From: Bacteroides sp.
GTDB lineage: Bacteria; Bacteroidota; Bacteroidia; Bacteroidales; Bacteroidaceae
Assembly: GCA_019414665.1 (NCBI GenBank)
Contig: DXLO01000001.1
Coordinates: 62,001 to 126,000 of the forward strand
Length of the DNA stretch: 64,000 nt
Reading direction: 5' to 3'
Part shown: positions 51,197 to 60,523 of the stretch, piece after piece
Layout: each line of letters opens with the position of its first letter
Position numbering within the stretch: the stretch's first letter is position 1
Notes under the pieces: model-generated
What the model was told of the DNA's origin: nothing
The model's input: the letters and a program-made list of their open reading frames with translations, nothing else
The model's database searches: none
Made by a program: the position numbers and the translations under genes

Positions 51197-52369
51197 TTAT
51201 TTTATGGCAACTGCCAATGGATTACGTATCTTCCGGGCATATTCTTCCAAATATTTATTCCAATCGGTATCGGCTTCGAAACCATATTTGCTCCAGCCTG
51301 ATCCCCAATAATAAATATACTCGGCTCCCGGTTCATAATCATTAACCGCCAACACATGGCCCAAAGCATCCCCACGTTCCTTCCGTTCCTTTTCGGAGAA
51401 CACTTGGGCAAACGCTCCTTTGACGGTAGCCGGGAATACGGCTCCTATGTAAATCACTCCATTGTTATTGGCAGCATTCTCCGTAGAGTCTGCATAAGCT
51501 ATATAGCCTGCGTCTGCATCAAAACTATATCCCATAGGATTCTGTTTGTGCAATACAATGCCGGTCACCACCGGAGTGATTTCCTGCAAATTGTCAAAAG
51601 AAACCACAGTCTTGTTCAACTGCGACCCCTTGTCCAAAGAAATGATACGCGTTTCTATCACACTTGAATCCCCTTTTACAACCAACGGATTATAGACCAA
51701 CTTAGCTGTGAATCGGAGCGGACCGTTATCCAAGATTTCACAATCCTTGTAACAATAGGGATAAACAATGGTACTATCGGGGAATAAAGCAGCTGTTCCT
51801 CCACCCAGAGTCGGGCCCACTGCATAGCAGTCCATTCCGTTTCCATGATCTACATGATAAGAAATACCCCGGTTCAAGTCACCGTCATAACGATCCTCCA
51901 CTACCGGTTCGGACACACTTTTAGTCCAGATATCATAACCAAAGGCACGCTCGCCCTTCTCCTGCAAAGCAGGACCGTATGCACGATAAGCGGCACGGTC
52001 ATTCTCCCATGCCACATCATCCAGACGTTCGGGATATTGACGCCCGCAAGCAACCACATCCACCGGCTGCGGAGTTCCTTCTGCAATTGTATAAACAGCC
52101 GAGGCATCCCCTTTCACCGAAGCAGGAAAGATAAGCATATCATCGTATGTTATCTGATAAGGTACTTCAAGCCCGTTCTCGTCCAATACGATAACCTGTG
52201 CCGTATCGGGTAATTGTAGTTTGCCTGTTATTTCAGCCATAGAGATTTCCACCATTTCCCCATTTCTGTCAATGGAAAGCGGATTGGTTATAGTGACAGT
52301 CACCGGCTCCTTTTGCGAACAGGAAAACATAGCTAACGCCGTTGCGACTGCTAAAAAGATTTTTTTCAT
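51197..52369 (-). CDS. DUF4861 lipoprotein
   Basis: 390 residues from the ATG at 52369; the longer frame to 52435 contains the promoter and is rejected. Lipobox AMFSC gives Cys17. The body is beta-rich and matches the DUF4861 family by GRQYPERLDDVAWENDR, RAYGPALQ, GISYHVDHGNGMDCYAVGPT and YYWGSGWSKYGF. Members occur in pectin, alginate and ulvan degradation loci, and some act on unsaturated or rhamnose-containing uronates. Position beside kduD and kduI supports a role in uronate catabolism. Own promoter at 52398-52405, so it can be expressed without kduD. Confidence 0.85.
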   Translation of the reverse strand: MKKIFLAVATALAMFSCSQKEPVTVTITNPLSIDRNGEMVEISMAEITGKLQLPDTAQVIVLDENGLEVPYQITYDDMLIFPASVKGDASAVYTIAEGTPQPVDVVACGRQYPERLDDVAWENDRAAYRAYGPALQEKGERAFGYDIWTKSVSEPVVEDRYDGDLNRGISYHVDHGNGMDCYAVGPTLGGGTAALFPDSTIVYPYCYKDCEILDNGPLRFTAKLVYNPLVVKGDSSVIETRIISLDKGSQLNKTVVSFDNLQEITPVVTGIVLHKQNPMGYSFDADAGYIAYADSTENAANNNGVIYIGAVFPATVKGAFAQVFSEKERKERGDALGHVLAVNDYEPGAEYIYYWGSGWSKYGFEADTDWNKYLEEYARKIRNPLAVAIK

Positions 52370-52397
52370 ACTATTTATTGTTTGTCGAACTGAAAGA

Positions 52398-52405
52398 CAA
52401 AAATA
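52398..52405 (-). promoter_or_regulatory. -7 box TATTTTTG for the DUF4861 gene
   Basis: Exact TAnnTTTG on the minus strand with a TTG 18 bases upstream; 28 bases before the ATG at 52369. Confidence 0.65.
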
Positions 52406-52465
52406 CAAAGAATCTGCAAGTATCAACAAAGACACAAGCAGATTCTTTCTATTTATATCTACTAA

Positions 52466-53269
52466 TTATTTAGGCTGCTTACCAATGTAGGCCAGAATAC
52501 CGCCATCTACATAGAGAATATGGCCATTGACGGCATTAGATGCTTCGGATGCAAGGAATACGGCAGGACCGGTCAATTCCTGCGGATCCAACCAACGGCC
52601 GGCCGGAGTCTTGGCACAGATGAATGTATCAAACGGATGACGGCTTCCATCGGGCTGGATTTCACGTAACGGAGCTGTTTGCGGAGTAGCGATATAGCCC
52701 GGACCGATACCATTACACTGAATGTTGTATTCTCCGTATTCAGAACAGATGTTACGGGTCAACATCTTCAAACCACCTTTAGCGGCAGCGTATGCAGAAA
52801 CGGTTTCACGACCCAACTCAGACATCATAGAGCAGATATTGATGATTTTTCCGTGTCCTTTTTCCATCATCGCAGGCAAAACCGCTTTAGAAACAATGAA
52901 CGGAGCATTCAAGTCAATATCAATAACACGGCGGAAATCGGCAGCTTCCATCTCGTGCATCGGAACGCGACGGATAATACCGGCATTGTTTACAAGAATA
53001 TCGATGGTACCTACTTCTTTTGCAATAGTGGCAACCATAGCCTGTACGGCAGGTTCGTCAGTAACATCGCATACATATCCGTGTGCCTTGATTCCTTTTT
53101 CAGCGTAAGAAGCCAGACCTTTATCCACCAATTCCTGATTGATGTCGTTGAAACAGATGGTTGCGCCCTGTTCTGCAAAAGCAGATGCAATAGCAAAACC
53201 GATACCATAAGAAGCGCCTGTTACAAGAGCTACTTTACCTTCCAAAGAAAAATTCAAATACTGATTCAT
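52466..53269 (-). CDS. kduD: 2-dehydro-3-deoxy-D-gluconate 5-dehydrogenase
   Basis: 267 residues, classical short-chain dehydrogenase: KVALVTGASYGIGFAIA (cofactor site), LVNNAGIIRRVPM, catalytic Ser in ICSMMSE and YAAAKGG (Tyr-x3-Lys), and PGYIATPQT. It reduces 2,5-diketo-3-deoxygluconate formed by KduI, giving KDG for the Entner-Doudoroff-type branch. The neighbour kduI, 36 bases upstream, identifies it as KduD rather than a general gluconate 5-dehydrogenase. Cytoplasmic. Confidence 0.93.
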   Translation of the reverse strand: MNQYLNFSLEGKVALVTGASYGIGFAIASAFAEQGATICFNDINQELVDKGLASYAEKGIKAHGYVCDVTDEPAVQAMVATIAKEVGTIDILVNNAGIIRRVPMHEMEAADFRRVIDIDLNAPFIVSKAVLPAMMEKGHGKIINICSMMSELGRETVSAYAAAKGGLKMLTRNICSEYGEYNIQCNGIGPGYIATPQTAPLREIQPDGSRHPFDTFICAKTPAGRWLDPQELTGPAVFLASEASNAVNGHILYVDGGILAYIGKQPK

Positions 53270-53305
53270 GATACTTATATTATTAAATTAATGAAGTTAT
53301 ATGAT

Positions 53306-54148
53306 TTATTTCAAGTCTGTAATCAATGAGAAGTCCTGATCACCGTAATCCAGATTCTCTCCACCCATACCCCAGATAAAGGTATAGTTGTGTGTTGCCG
53401 CCGCACTATGGATAGACCATTCGGGAGACAAGACTGCCTGATCGCCTTTCATCCATATATGACGGGTTTCATCCACTTCTCCCATAAAATGGCAAACAGC
53501 GTGTTCATCGGGCACTTCGAAATAGAAGTAGGCTTCCATACGGCGGCTGTGCACGTGCGCCGGCATGGTGTTCCACACACTTCCCGGTTTCAGTTCGGTC
53601 ATTCCCATCTGCAACTGGCAGGTAGGCAATACCTGACTGACCAGCATCTTGTTGATGCAACGATGGTTGGACCCTTCCAATGAACCCATTTCAGCAACGA
53701 TGGCATCTGCCTTGGTCACTTTTTTATCGGGATAGTTACGATGAGCGGTAACAGAGTTAAAATAGAATTGGGCAGGGTTCTTGACATCTTTACTTTCAAA
53801 AGTCACTTCCCGGTCTCCCGAACCCAGATAAAGCGCTTCTTTATAATCCAGTTCGAACACGGCATCTCCGGCTTTGACCACACCGGGACCGCCCACATTG
53901 AAGATCCCCATTTCACGGCGGGTAAGGAAATAAGGCGCTTTCAACGGATCGATAGCCTCCAGCTTCAATACCTCCCCTACGGGTCTGGCTCCTCCTACAA
54001 TCATGCGGTCATACATGGAATAAACCATGTTCACCTCATTGTCCGAAAATACTTTTTCCATTAAGAAATCCCGTCGTATCCTTTGGGTGTCATAGCCTTT
54101 GGCATCTTCGGGATGCGCGGCATAACGGATTTCATAATTTGTCTTCAT
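53306..54148 (-). CDS. kduI: 5-dehydro-4-deoxy-D-glucuronate isomerase
   Basis: 280 residues, complete KduI cupin protein. MTELKPGSVWNTMPAHVHSR carries the metal-binding His pair, RMEAYFYFEV the Glu, and SIHSAAATHNYTFIWGMGGE the C-terminal signature with the fourth ligand. It isomerises 4-deoxy-L-threo-5-hexosulose uronate, released from pectin or other uronides by lyases and unsaturated glucuronyl hydrolases, to 2,5-diketo-3-deoxygluconate. First gene of kduI - kduD; promoter at 54198-54205. Confidence 0.96.
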   Translation of the reverse strand: MKTNYEIRYAAHPEDAKGYDTQRIRRDFLMEKVFSDNEVNMVYSMYDRMIVGGARPVGEVLKLEAIDPLKAPYFLTRREMGIFNVGGPGVVKAGDAVFELDYKEALYLGSGDREVTFESKDVKNPAQFYFNSVTAHRNYPDKKVTKADAIVAEMGSLEGSNHRCINKMLVSQVLPTCQLQMGMTELKPGSVWNTMPAHVHSRRMEAYFYFEVPDEHAVCHFMGEVDETRHIWMKGDQAVLSPEWSIHSAAATHNYTFIWGMGGENLDYGDQDFSLITDLK

Positions 54149-54197
54149 AAGCAGCTATTTTATGTTTTTATAGTATTCCGAATTATTTCGACTTGGG

Positions 54198-54205
54198 CAA
54201 AGTTA
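54198..54205 (-). promoter_or_regulatory. -7 box TAACTTTG for kduI-kduD
   Basis: Exact TAnnTTTG on the minus strand, 50 bases before the kduI start. Confidence 0.6.
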
Positions 54206-54318
54206 CGAAACAATCTTGTTCCGATGCTGCAAAAATCGTTCAGAATAGGTATAAATTTTGTCCTATTATATGCAAAATCTGCTACTTAATACGTTTCAGA
54301 ACATTCAAAAACTCAAAT

Positions 54319-55719
54319 TCAACGAGATAAAATATCACAAAACTTATCTTGGAACGCACGCGCCCGGCTTAATTTCAGTACATTCTGATTGATGATAACA
54401 AAGGCCAGTTGATGTCCGTCAGCAGCTTTTACATAGCCTGCCAGCGAGCTGACTCCGGTTACAGAACCTGTTTTTGCATGCACATTTCCACGGGCCTTGG
54501 TCTGCTTCATCCGGTTTTGTAAAGTACCGTCCACTCCGGCTATGGGCAGGGACTCATAGAAAGGAAGAAAAATTTCCCGATGATAGTAGGCATATTTCAA
54601 ATACTCCAACAGTAAACGTGGAGAGATATAATTATAAACGGAAACACCGCTGCCGTCCGCTATCTTATAGTTCTCCGGGTTAAACCCTAAAGCTGTTTTC
54701 ATAAAGGCGTGAATGGCATCGGTTCCATCTTCTCCCGTCACCCGTTTATGCAGGGAACGCTTGGCAGCCAAATGATAAAACATCGATTCGGCGCACAAGT
54801 TATCACTTTTCTTCAAAGCTCTTTCCAACACTTCCTTGAGTGGTCTTCGGACGGTATAAAGCGTAACTATACTGTCGGCCGTTACAGGACAATCGGCATA
54901 CGTGCAGGTTCGCGCTTCAATTCCTTTGCTGCGCAAACGGCTGACAAAAGTATGGAAAAAGAAGTCTTTGGAAGTATATACATTCAATTTCTCAGTATAG
55001 GGATAAGAAACATTTCCGGAAACGGTAATGATATTGCCATTGCTGAGCCAGTTGCGGGTGATTTTCAGCTTCCCGGCTTGCGGATTACGGCTCACCCCGT
55101 GATTATGAACTTGATAATAATCGGAAGCCGGCGTACAAACAACTTGGGGCAACGAGTCCTTCTGAGCAGGAGAGACCGATACATCCACGCAGCCCCTATT
55201 CAGCATGAGAGGGGAAAGATAGGGCTGGAAGGAGTAAGGAGTATCGTCCCAACACCAGCCGGAACCCCAATAAACCGAGTCCGTCATGGAAACATCCGCC
55301 GCAAGGGTATCTGTCACATAACGGATGCCTTGACTTGCCAACGCATCTACCAGACGGTCCAGATCCTCGTCCATAAATTCCGGATCAAAACCGCCTATCA
55401 GATACAGACTGCCTTTCAACGTGTCATTTTCTATTTTTCCACGATAACGAAGACCGGTATCCATGGTATAATCCGCTCCCAGTTGCGCCAAGGCGGTAAC
55501 CGAAGTGATTATCTTCTCAACAGAAGCAGGCCGGTATAGTTTATCGTCCTGATAACGGTAAACGGATTTCCCGGTGGTCAGATCGAATACGGCAATACCC
55601 ACTTCGGATGTTTTCAGAACTTCCTCATGCAGTAAAGCGTCCAGCCGCTGAGATAGCGGCTGGGCGTTTATGAAGTGAATAGATAAAATCAGTAAAAAGA
55701 AAAATAAAACTCGTTTCAT
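54319..55719 (-). CDS. dacB: D-alanyl-D-alanine carboxypeptidase/endopeptidase (PBP4 type)
   Basis: 466 residues. Signal peptide to about residue 19 (HFINAQ). Class C penicillin-binding motifs: Ser-x-x-Lys in YRPASVEKIITS (near residue 68), Ser-x-Asn in KKSDNLCAE (about 308) and Lys-Thr-Gly in VHAKTGSVTG (about 415). The DacB-specific inserted domain lies between the first two motifs. It trims or cuts peptide cross-links of peptidoglycan in the periplasm. Its ATG overlaps the stop codon of lpdA by one base (TAATG). Confidence 0.94.
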   Translation of the reverse strand: MKRVLFFFLLILSIHFINAQPLSQRLDALLHEEVLKTSEVGIAVFDLTTGKSVYRYQDDKLYRPASVEKIITSVTALAQLGADYTMDTGLRYRGKIENDTLKGSLYLIGGFDPEFMDEDLDRLVDALASQGIRYVTDTLAADVSMTDSVYWGSGWCWDDTPYSFQPYLSPLMLNRGCVDVSVSPAQKDSLPQVVCTPASDYYQVHNHGVSRNPQAGKLKITRNWLSNGNIITVSGNVSYPYTEKLNVYTSKDFFFHTFVSRLRSKGIEARTCTYADCPVTADSIVTLYTVRRPLKEVLERALKKSDNLCAESMFYHLAAKRSLHKRVTGEDGTDAIHAFMKTALGFNPENYKIADGSGVSVYNYISPRLLLEYLKYAYYHREIFLPFYESLPIAGVDGTLQNRMKQTKARGNVHAKTGSVTGVSSLAGYVKAADGHQLAFVIINQNVLKLSRARAFQDKFCDILSR

Positions 55720-57059
55720 TATAGTTCCCTGAATATCTCACCCACAGTAGGATGAGGGAATACATATCGTTTCCAATCCTCTATGGTTTTACCATCCTCA
55801 ATAGCCATACCTGCCAATACAATCAGCTCGGAAGCAGGATTACCCAACATATGCGCTCCCAATACAGTACCGTCTTCGGCTGTCAAAACTTTGCAGACAC
55901 CGTTCACTCCTTCATTCTCGGCTACAAAACGCCCGGAGTAAGCCATCGGCAACTTAACGGCTCGATAAGGAATACCTGCGGCCTGCAAAGCTTCCTCGCT
56001 CATACCTACCCCGGCAATCTCAGGATTTGTATAGACCACACCCGGTATGGCACGATAGCTCATCACATCTTCCTTACCTGTAATATGATGGACAGCCACT
56101 TCCGCTTCACGCACGGCGGTATGTGCCAACAAAGAGACTCCGTTCAAATCACCGCATACATAGACACCGGGGACGGAAGATTGCAAATGTTCATCTACTT
56201 TGATGCATCTTCGCTCCGTCCACTCCAAATTCAGATTTTCCAGTCCGAAACCTTTTGTCACCGGACGACGGCCTACACTCATCAATAACTTATCAGCTGT
56301 AACAGTTCCTGTTCCATCTGCATTTTCGTATGACACAGTAATACCGGTCTCCCCTTTGGATACCCCTACTACTTTCGTACTGAGCAGGAACTTGATTCCT
56401 TTTTTGGCATATTCAGCCCGGAGCATGGCCGACAGCTCTTTATCCATGCCACCCAGGATTTCATCCAACATTTCGACCACAGTCACCTGCACTCCCAAAC
56501 TGGTGAAGAAAGAAGCAAATTCCATACCGATCACTCCACCGCCGACAATAGTCAATGAAGCAGGTACTTCTTTATTATCCAGTGCATCACGGTGCGTCCA
56601 GTAATCCACGTTTTCCACTCCCGGAATAGGAGGAATAAATGTTTCACTGCCGGTACACAGCAGCAAATTCTCACATTCGTAGGTTTCCCCACCGCATTGG
56701 ATGGTATTCTTATCTACAATCGTGGCTTCTCCCGTCACTATATGTACCTGATGCGCAGTCAGTTTTGCCTTGATTCCCAATACCAGCTTACGAACCACCT
56801 TTGATTTACGCGCCACAATCTTTCCTAAATCAAAAGAAGCTTCAGGCACATTCACGGCATACTTTGAAGCATGTTTTGCATAATCATATACTTTAGCCGA
56901 ATAAAGCAAGGTCTTGGTAGGAATACATCCCTCATTCAGGCAGACACCGCCCAGACTTCTTTTTTCGAACAATACAACACTCAGTCCTGCCTTTCCGGCA
57001 GCTTCGGCAGCAGTATACCCTGCGGGACCTCCACCGATGATTGCAATTTGATATTTCAT
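55719..57059 (-). CDS. lpdA: Dihydrolipoyl dehydrogenase
   Basis: 446 residues. FAD site IAIIGGGPAGYTAAEAAG, redox disulfide in GGVCLNEGCIPTK, NAD site TIVGGGVIGMEFASFF, second FAD motif GVYVCGDLNG, and C-terminal His-Glu pair in FPHPTVGE. It reoxidises lipoamide of 2-oxoacid dehydrogenase or glycine cleavage complexes. No other complex subunit is nearby; instead it is in one operon with two PH-like membrane proteins before it and dacB after it. Confidence 0.95.
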   Translation of the reverse strand: MKYQIAIIGGGPAGYTAAEAAGKAGLSVVLFEKRSLGGVCLNEGCIPTKTLLYSAKVYDYAKHASKYAVNVPEASFDLGKIVARKSKVVRKLVLGIKAKLTAHQVHIVTGEATIVDKNTIQCGGETYECENLLLCTGSETFIPPIPGVENVDYWTHRDALDNKEVPASLTIVGGGVIGMEFASFFTSLGVQVTVVEMLDEILGGMDKELSAMLRAEYAKKGIKFLLSTKVVGVSKGETGITVSYENADGTGTVTADKLLMSVGRRPVTKGFGLENLNLEWTERRCIKVDEHLQSSVPGVYVCGDLNGVSLLAHTAVREAEVAVHHITGKEDVMSYRAIPGVVYTNPEIAGVGMSEEALQAAGIPYRAVKLPMAYSGRFVAENEGVNGVCKVLTAEDGTVLGAHMLGNPASELIVLAGMAIEDGKTIEDWKRYVFPHPTVGEIFREL

Positions 57060-57074
57060 GGTATTTATTTTGGG

Positions 57075-57488
57075 TTAATTAGTTTTTATCTGTTCAAAAC
57101 CTTCAACAGACAGATTTGGATCTATTTCTCTCAATGCTTCTACAAATTCCAAAGGCTTATCAGGGTTAATCATTACAAAACCTTGGGCGTGCTCTATTTT
57201 CACCTTTTGCATTCCTATTGCATTCGGATTATAAGACACTTTACGGATTCCGTCTACACATATTCTGTTCCCCCATCCCGGTTTAATTTCCAGAACACCA
57301 TTGTCTTTTACAATATAAATGGTTTTCGATTGCGAATAAAACATTAATGCAGAAATAATAATTCCCCCAAGCGCCGAAAAAGCCCAACTTTGCTCCAAAT
57401 ACACATTCAGAAAAATAATCAGAACAACCAGACTGACTATAATAATCCACCACCTACGAGCTCTTTTTGTTTTAAATACTTGCTCCAT
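57075..57488 (-). CDS. Small membrane protein with PH-like domain
   Basis: 137 residues: two adjacent hydrophobic segments (about 13-30 and 35-50) followed by a soluble domain of about 85 residues (KTIYIVKDNGVLEIKPGWGN, GIRKVSYNPN, VMINPDKPLEFVEALREIDP). The last part, with a DxxLEF-type helix, matches bacterial PH-domain proteins that sit on the cytoplasmic face of the membrane. Similar in layout to the product of the gene 3 bases upstream, suggesting tandem duplication and a possible heteromer. Function unknown. Confidence 0.7.
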   Translation of the reverse strand: MEQVFKTKRARRWWIIIVSLVVLIIFLNVYLEQSWAFSALGGIIISALMFYSQSKTIYIVKDNGVLEIKPGWGNRICVDGIRKVSYNPNAIGMQKVKIEHAQGFVMINPDKPLEFVEALREIDPNLSVEGFEQIKTN

Positions 57489-57491
57489 AAT

Positions 57492-57905
57492 TTATTCCTC
57501 CTCTATCCTATGCTCCAGCCGCTTCACCAACGCATTGATAAATTCTTCCGGCTTTACAGGAACCAATGACAATAAATTTTTCTTCTCATAATGTATCAAT
57601 ACATATTTCGAAGGCATAATTCCACCGAATCCGGAACTTCGTTTCAGCTCCACATCCGTAATGTCAGTCAAGGGAATGGTCTTCCCTTTATAAAAACGAC
57701 CATAATACACCACCAGCTTTCCATCCGCAGTCAGCGTATAAGTAGAATGGATAATACGTTCAATGGTAATGATCAGCCCCAATGCCACCACCAATCCTAT
57801 CATTGCCTTCATACACCAGAAAGCAAATACCATGACGGCTGTCAGCAGTATCAGAAACAGATAAGTGCCTCCTGCTATCTTCACATGAAAAATTCGATTC
57901 ATCAT
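57492..57905 (-). CDS. Small membrane protein with PH-like domain (paralogue)
   Basis: 137 residues from ATG 57905 (57902 is also possible); the longer frame to 57956 contains a TATCTTTC promoter-like box at 57923-57930 and is rejected. Two hydrophobic segments (about 12-30 and 35-55), then YTLTADGKLVVYYGRFYKGK, IPLTDITDVELKRSSGFGG and SLVPVKPEEFINALVKRLEH, a typical bacterial PH-domain order with the final helix. Same length as its downstream neighbour. Leads a probable operon PH - PH - lpdA - dacB. Confidence 0.75.
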   Translation of the reverse strand: MMNRIFHVKIAGGTYLFLILLTAVMVFAFWCMKAMIGLVVALGLIITIERIIHSTYTLTADGKLVVYYGRFYKGKTIPLTDITDVELKRSSGFGGIMPSKYVLIHYEKKNLLSLVPVKPEEFINALVKRLEHRIEEE

Positions 57906-57977
57906 CTTATTGTAATTTGCCCGAAAGATAATAAATTTATCGTTTATCGACCTCATTACGGCGCAGAATGAGAGAAT

Positions 57978-58538
57978 TTATCCTTTTTTTGTCCTCTTTA
58001 CTGTACGTTTCATCTTCAAAGCATACAAATTTAATTCGATAGAAGATTCCGTTTCTGTTATATCACCCTCATCAGTCAGCAGTTCATTCAGCAGTTCTCC
58101 ACTACGTTGTACCAGACTCTTCCTCTTTTCCTCATCATACTCGGTAGCCATGATATTTACATTCCGTACTAATGTCCTTAACTTAAAGAATGATTCGATA
58201 ATGGCAAAAGTAGTTGCGGTAGCTCTCGGACTTCTTAAAATTGTAGCCAGCATATAAAGCCCTTTTTCGGTAAATGCTTTAGGTTCTACGGGAGAATGTT
58301 TCAAACTACTGAACCGGTCGAAATTTTCGACCAGTTGCTGTTTTTCAGATACTTGCAACGAAAACATATAACCATTTGGGAATTTGTCCCGATTGTTTTT
58401 TACTGCTTCATTAATTCGTTTGGTTTCTACGCCATAAAGCTTAGCTACATCCCGGTCTATCAGTACTTTCTCACCCCTCAACTCAATTATAAGTTCTTTT
58501 ACCTCACTTTCGTGAATGATTTCTTTATTGTTTTCCAT
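57978..58538 (-). CDS. ORF6N-domain protein
   Basis: 186 residues. ORF6N domain at about 12-95: LRGEKVLIDRDVAKLYGVET, KRINEAVKNNRDKFP and FTEKGLYMLATILRS. This DNA-binding domain comes from phage antirepressors and is frequent in Bacteroides chromosomes without a phage nearby. The C-terminus is helical and ends with a lysine-rich KMKRTVKRTKKG. A TAACTTTC near-consensus -7 box lies at 58560-58567 on the minus strand. Role probably regulatory; target unknown. Confidence 0.88.
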   Translation of the reverse strand: MENNKEIIHESEVKELIIELRGEKVLIDRDVAKLYGVETKRINEAVKNNRDKFPNGYMFSLQVSEKQQLVENFDRFSSLKHSPVEPKAFTEKGLYMLATILRSPRATATTFAIIESFFKLRTLVRNVNIMATEYDEEKRKSLVQRSGELLNELLTDEGDITETESSIELNLYALKMKRTVKRTKKG

Positions 58539-58665
58539 CCTATTCTATTAAAAAATGCAGAAAGTTACACTTTTAATTTCATACTTGCATTATCTATTTC
58601 GTTTATTCTTCACGAAAAAAATAGTAAAAACAAGAGCAAAAGGTACAATGAATAAAGGTTTTTCG

Positions 58666-58673
58666 TAGCTTTG
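58666..58673 (+). promoter_or_regulatory. -7 box TAGCTTTG for nadB
   Basis: Exact TAnnTTTG, 20 bases before the ATG at 58694; -33 element not recognised. Confidence 0.6.
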
Positions 58674-58693
58674 CACCCATAAAGCATATTATC

Positions 58694-60274
58694 ATGGTTA
58701 AAAAATTCGATTTCCTTGTTATCGGCTCAGGACTTGCCGGAATGAGCTTCGCACTGAAAGTAGCTCACAAAGGTAAAGTCGCCCTGATTTGTAAAGCAGG
58801 ACTGGAAGAAGCCAATACCTATTTTGCTCAGGGAGGTATAGCATCTGTTACCAACTTGAAAGTAGACAATTTCGAGAAACACATTGAAGACACGATGATT
58901 GCCGGCGATTGGATCAGTGACCGCGCGGCTGTAGAAAAAGTAGTGCGAGAAGCACCTGCACAAATCCAGGAACTGATAAAATGGGGAGTGGATTTTGATA
59001 AAAAAGAGGATGGAGAATTCGACCTCCACAAAGAAGGAGGCCATTCCGAGTTCCGTATCCTGCACCACAAAGACAATACAGGAGCTGAAATACAAACCAG
59101 CCTGATAGAAGCGGTAAAAGCTCATCCCAATATTACCATATTTACAGATCACTATGCGGTAGAAATCATTACCCAGCATCATTTGGGAATTATCGTCACC
59201 CGCCATACACCAGGCATCAAATGTTTCGGTGCTTACGTATTGAATGAGAAAACAGGAGAAGTGGATACGTTCCTGTCCAAAGTAACTGTAATGGCAACAG
59301 GCGGATGCGAAGCGGTATACCGCAATACAACCAATCCACTGGTAGCTACGGGAGACGGCATTGCTATGGTGTACCGTGCCAAAGGAGCAGTAAAGGACAT
59401 GGAATTTATACAATTCCATCCCACCGCCCTCTTTCATCCGGGAGACCGTCCTAGTTTCCTCATCACCGAAGCCATGCGCGGTTACGGTGCTGTCTTAAAG
59501 AATCAAAGTGGCGAAGAATTCATGCAAAAATATGATCCACGCCTGTCATTGGCCCCACGTGATATCGTAGCACGTGCCATTGATAACGAAATGAAGCAGC
59601 GCGGTGAAGATCATGTATATCTGGATGTGACGCATAAAGATCCGGAAGAAACAAAAAAACATTTCCCCAATATTTATAAAAAATGCCTCAGCCTAGGCAT
59701 TGATATTACTAAGGACTATATTCCTGTGGCTCCGGCTGCTCATTATCTGTGCGGAGGTATCAAAGTCGATCTGGACGGACAGAGCAGCATCAACCGTTTG
59801 TATGCTATCGGCGAATGTTCATGTACCGGTCTGCACGGAGGTAACCGTCTGGCTTCCAATTCGCTGATAGAAGCAGTGGTTTATGCGGACGCGGCAGCCA
59901 AACATGCACTAAATGTACTCGACCGGTATGACTTCAATGAGGATATCCCCGAATGGAACGATGAAGGAACCATGAACAATGAAGAACGGGTACTGATAAC
60001 CCAAAGCATGAAAGAGGTGAACCAGATTATGGAAGCTTATGTAGGTATTGTGCGCAGTAATACGCGATTAATCCGTGCTTGGAACCGATTGGATATTTTA
60101 TATGAAGAAACCGAGCGTCTTTTCAAACGCTGTAAGGCTTCACGCGAACTTTGCGAACTGCGTAACATGATTAACATCGGGTATTTGATCACCCGTCAGG
60201 CAATGGAACGGAAAGAGAGTCGCGGACTGCATTATACGATTGACTATCCACATGCCGCGGCAGAGAAGAAATAA
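58694..60274 (+). CDS. nadB: L-aspartate oxidase
   Basis: 526 residues. FAD site FLVIGSGLAGMSFALKVA at the N-terminus, TYFAQGGIASV, KEGGHSEFRILHHKDNTG, IQFHPTALFHPG, HYLCGGIKVD and GGNRLASNSLIEAVVYA in the NadB order, then a helical C-terminal domain. It oxidises L-aspartate to iminoaspartate, the first step of NAD synthesis, in the cytoplasm. nadA and nadC are not adjacent. Monocistronic with a strong terminator downstream. Confidence 0.96.
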   Translation: MVKKFDFLVIGSGLAGMSFALKVAHKGKVALICKAGLEEANTYFAQGGIASVTNLKVDNFEKHIEDTMIAGDWISDRAAVEKVVREAPAQIQELIKWGVDFDKKEDGEFDLHKEGGHSEFRILHHKDNTGAEIQTSLIEAVKAHPNITIFTDHYAVEIITQHHLGIIVTRHTPGIKCFGAYVLNEKTGEVDTFLSKVTVMATGGCEAVYRNTTNPLVATGDGIAMVYRAKGAVKDMEFIQFHPTALFHPGDRPSFLITEAMRGYGAVLKNQSGEEFMQKYDPRLSLAPRDIVARAIDNEMKQRGEDHVYLDVTHKDPEETKKHFPNIYKKCLSLGIDITKDYIPVAPAAHYLCGGIKVDLDGQSSINRLYAIGECSCTGLHGGNRLASNSLIEAVVYADAAAKHALNVLDRYDFNEDIPEWNDEGTMNNEERVLITQSMKEVNQIMEAYVGIVRSNTRLIRAWNRLDILYEETERLFKRCKASRELCELRNMINIGYLITRQAMERKESRGLHYTIDYPHAAAEKK

Positions 60275-60299
60275 GAAACTGATTTCAGAATCCACCAAG

Positions 60300-60355
60300 A
60301 GGGTGTGCCAAAAGGTCTAAATAATAAACATGGCTTTTGGCACGCCCTTTTTTTC
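60300..60355 (+). terminator. Terminator after nadB
   Basis: AGGGTGTGCCAAAAG pairs with CTTTTGGCACGCCCT (one wobble) across a 19-base loop; seven T follow. Confidence 0.85.
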
Positions 60356-60450
60356 GACCCAGTAGAAATCTAGCGGGGAGTAATAAAGAATTTTCTTTCA
60401 AACGCATAACTTACCTTGAACATCTTCTTTCTATTAAAAACTTTATTTCC

Positions 60451-60482
60451 TTTGTTCCTTCAGGAAGAATAGACTATCTTTG
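60451..60482 (+). promoter_or_regulatory. Promoter TTTG - N20 - TATCTTTG
   Basis: TTTG at 60451-60454 and TATCTTTG at 60475-60482. Transcription would start near 60490, which excludes the TTG codon at 60488 as start of the next gene. Confidence 0.75.
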
Positions 60483-60523
60483 TTGTATTGGCATCCGGAT
60501 ACGAACTAAAGACAACAGAAGCA

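Noticed and set aside
54709..55539. Open frame of about 275 codons antisense to dacB
   Set aside because: The dacB motifs on the other strand explain this region; antisense frame has no domain.
57978..58538. Prophage remnant around the ORF6N gene
   Set aside because: Only the single ORF6N domain is phage-like; flanking genes are chromosomal housekeeping genes and no integrase or attachment repeat is visible.
58727..59437. Open frame of about 235 codons antisense to nadB
   Set aside because: Shadow frame; nadB is complete and conserved on the plus strand.
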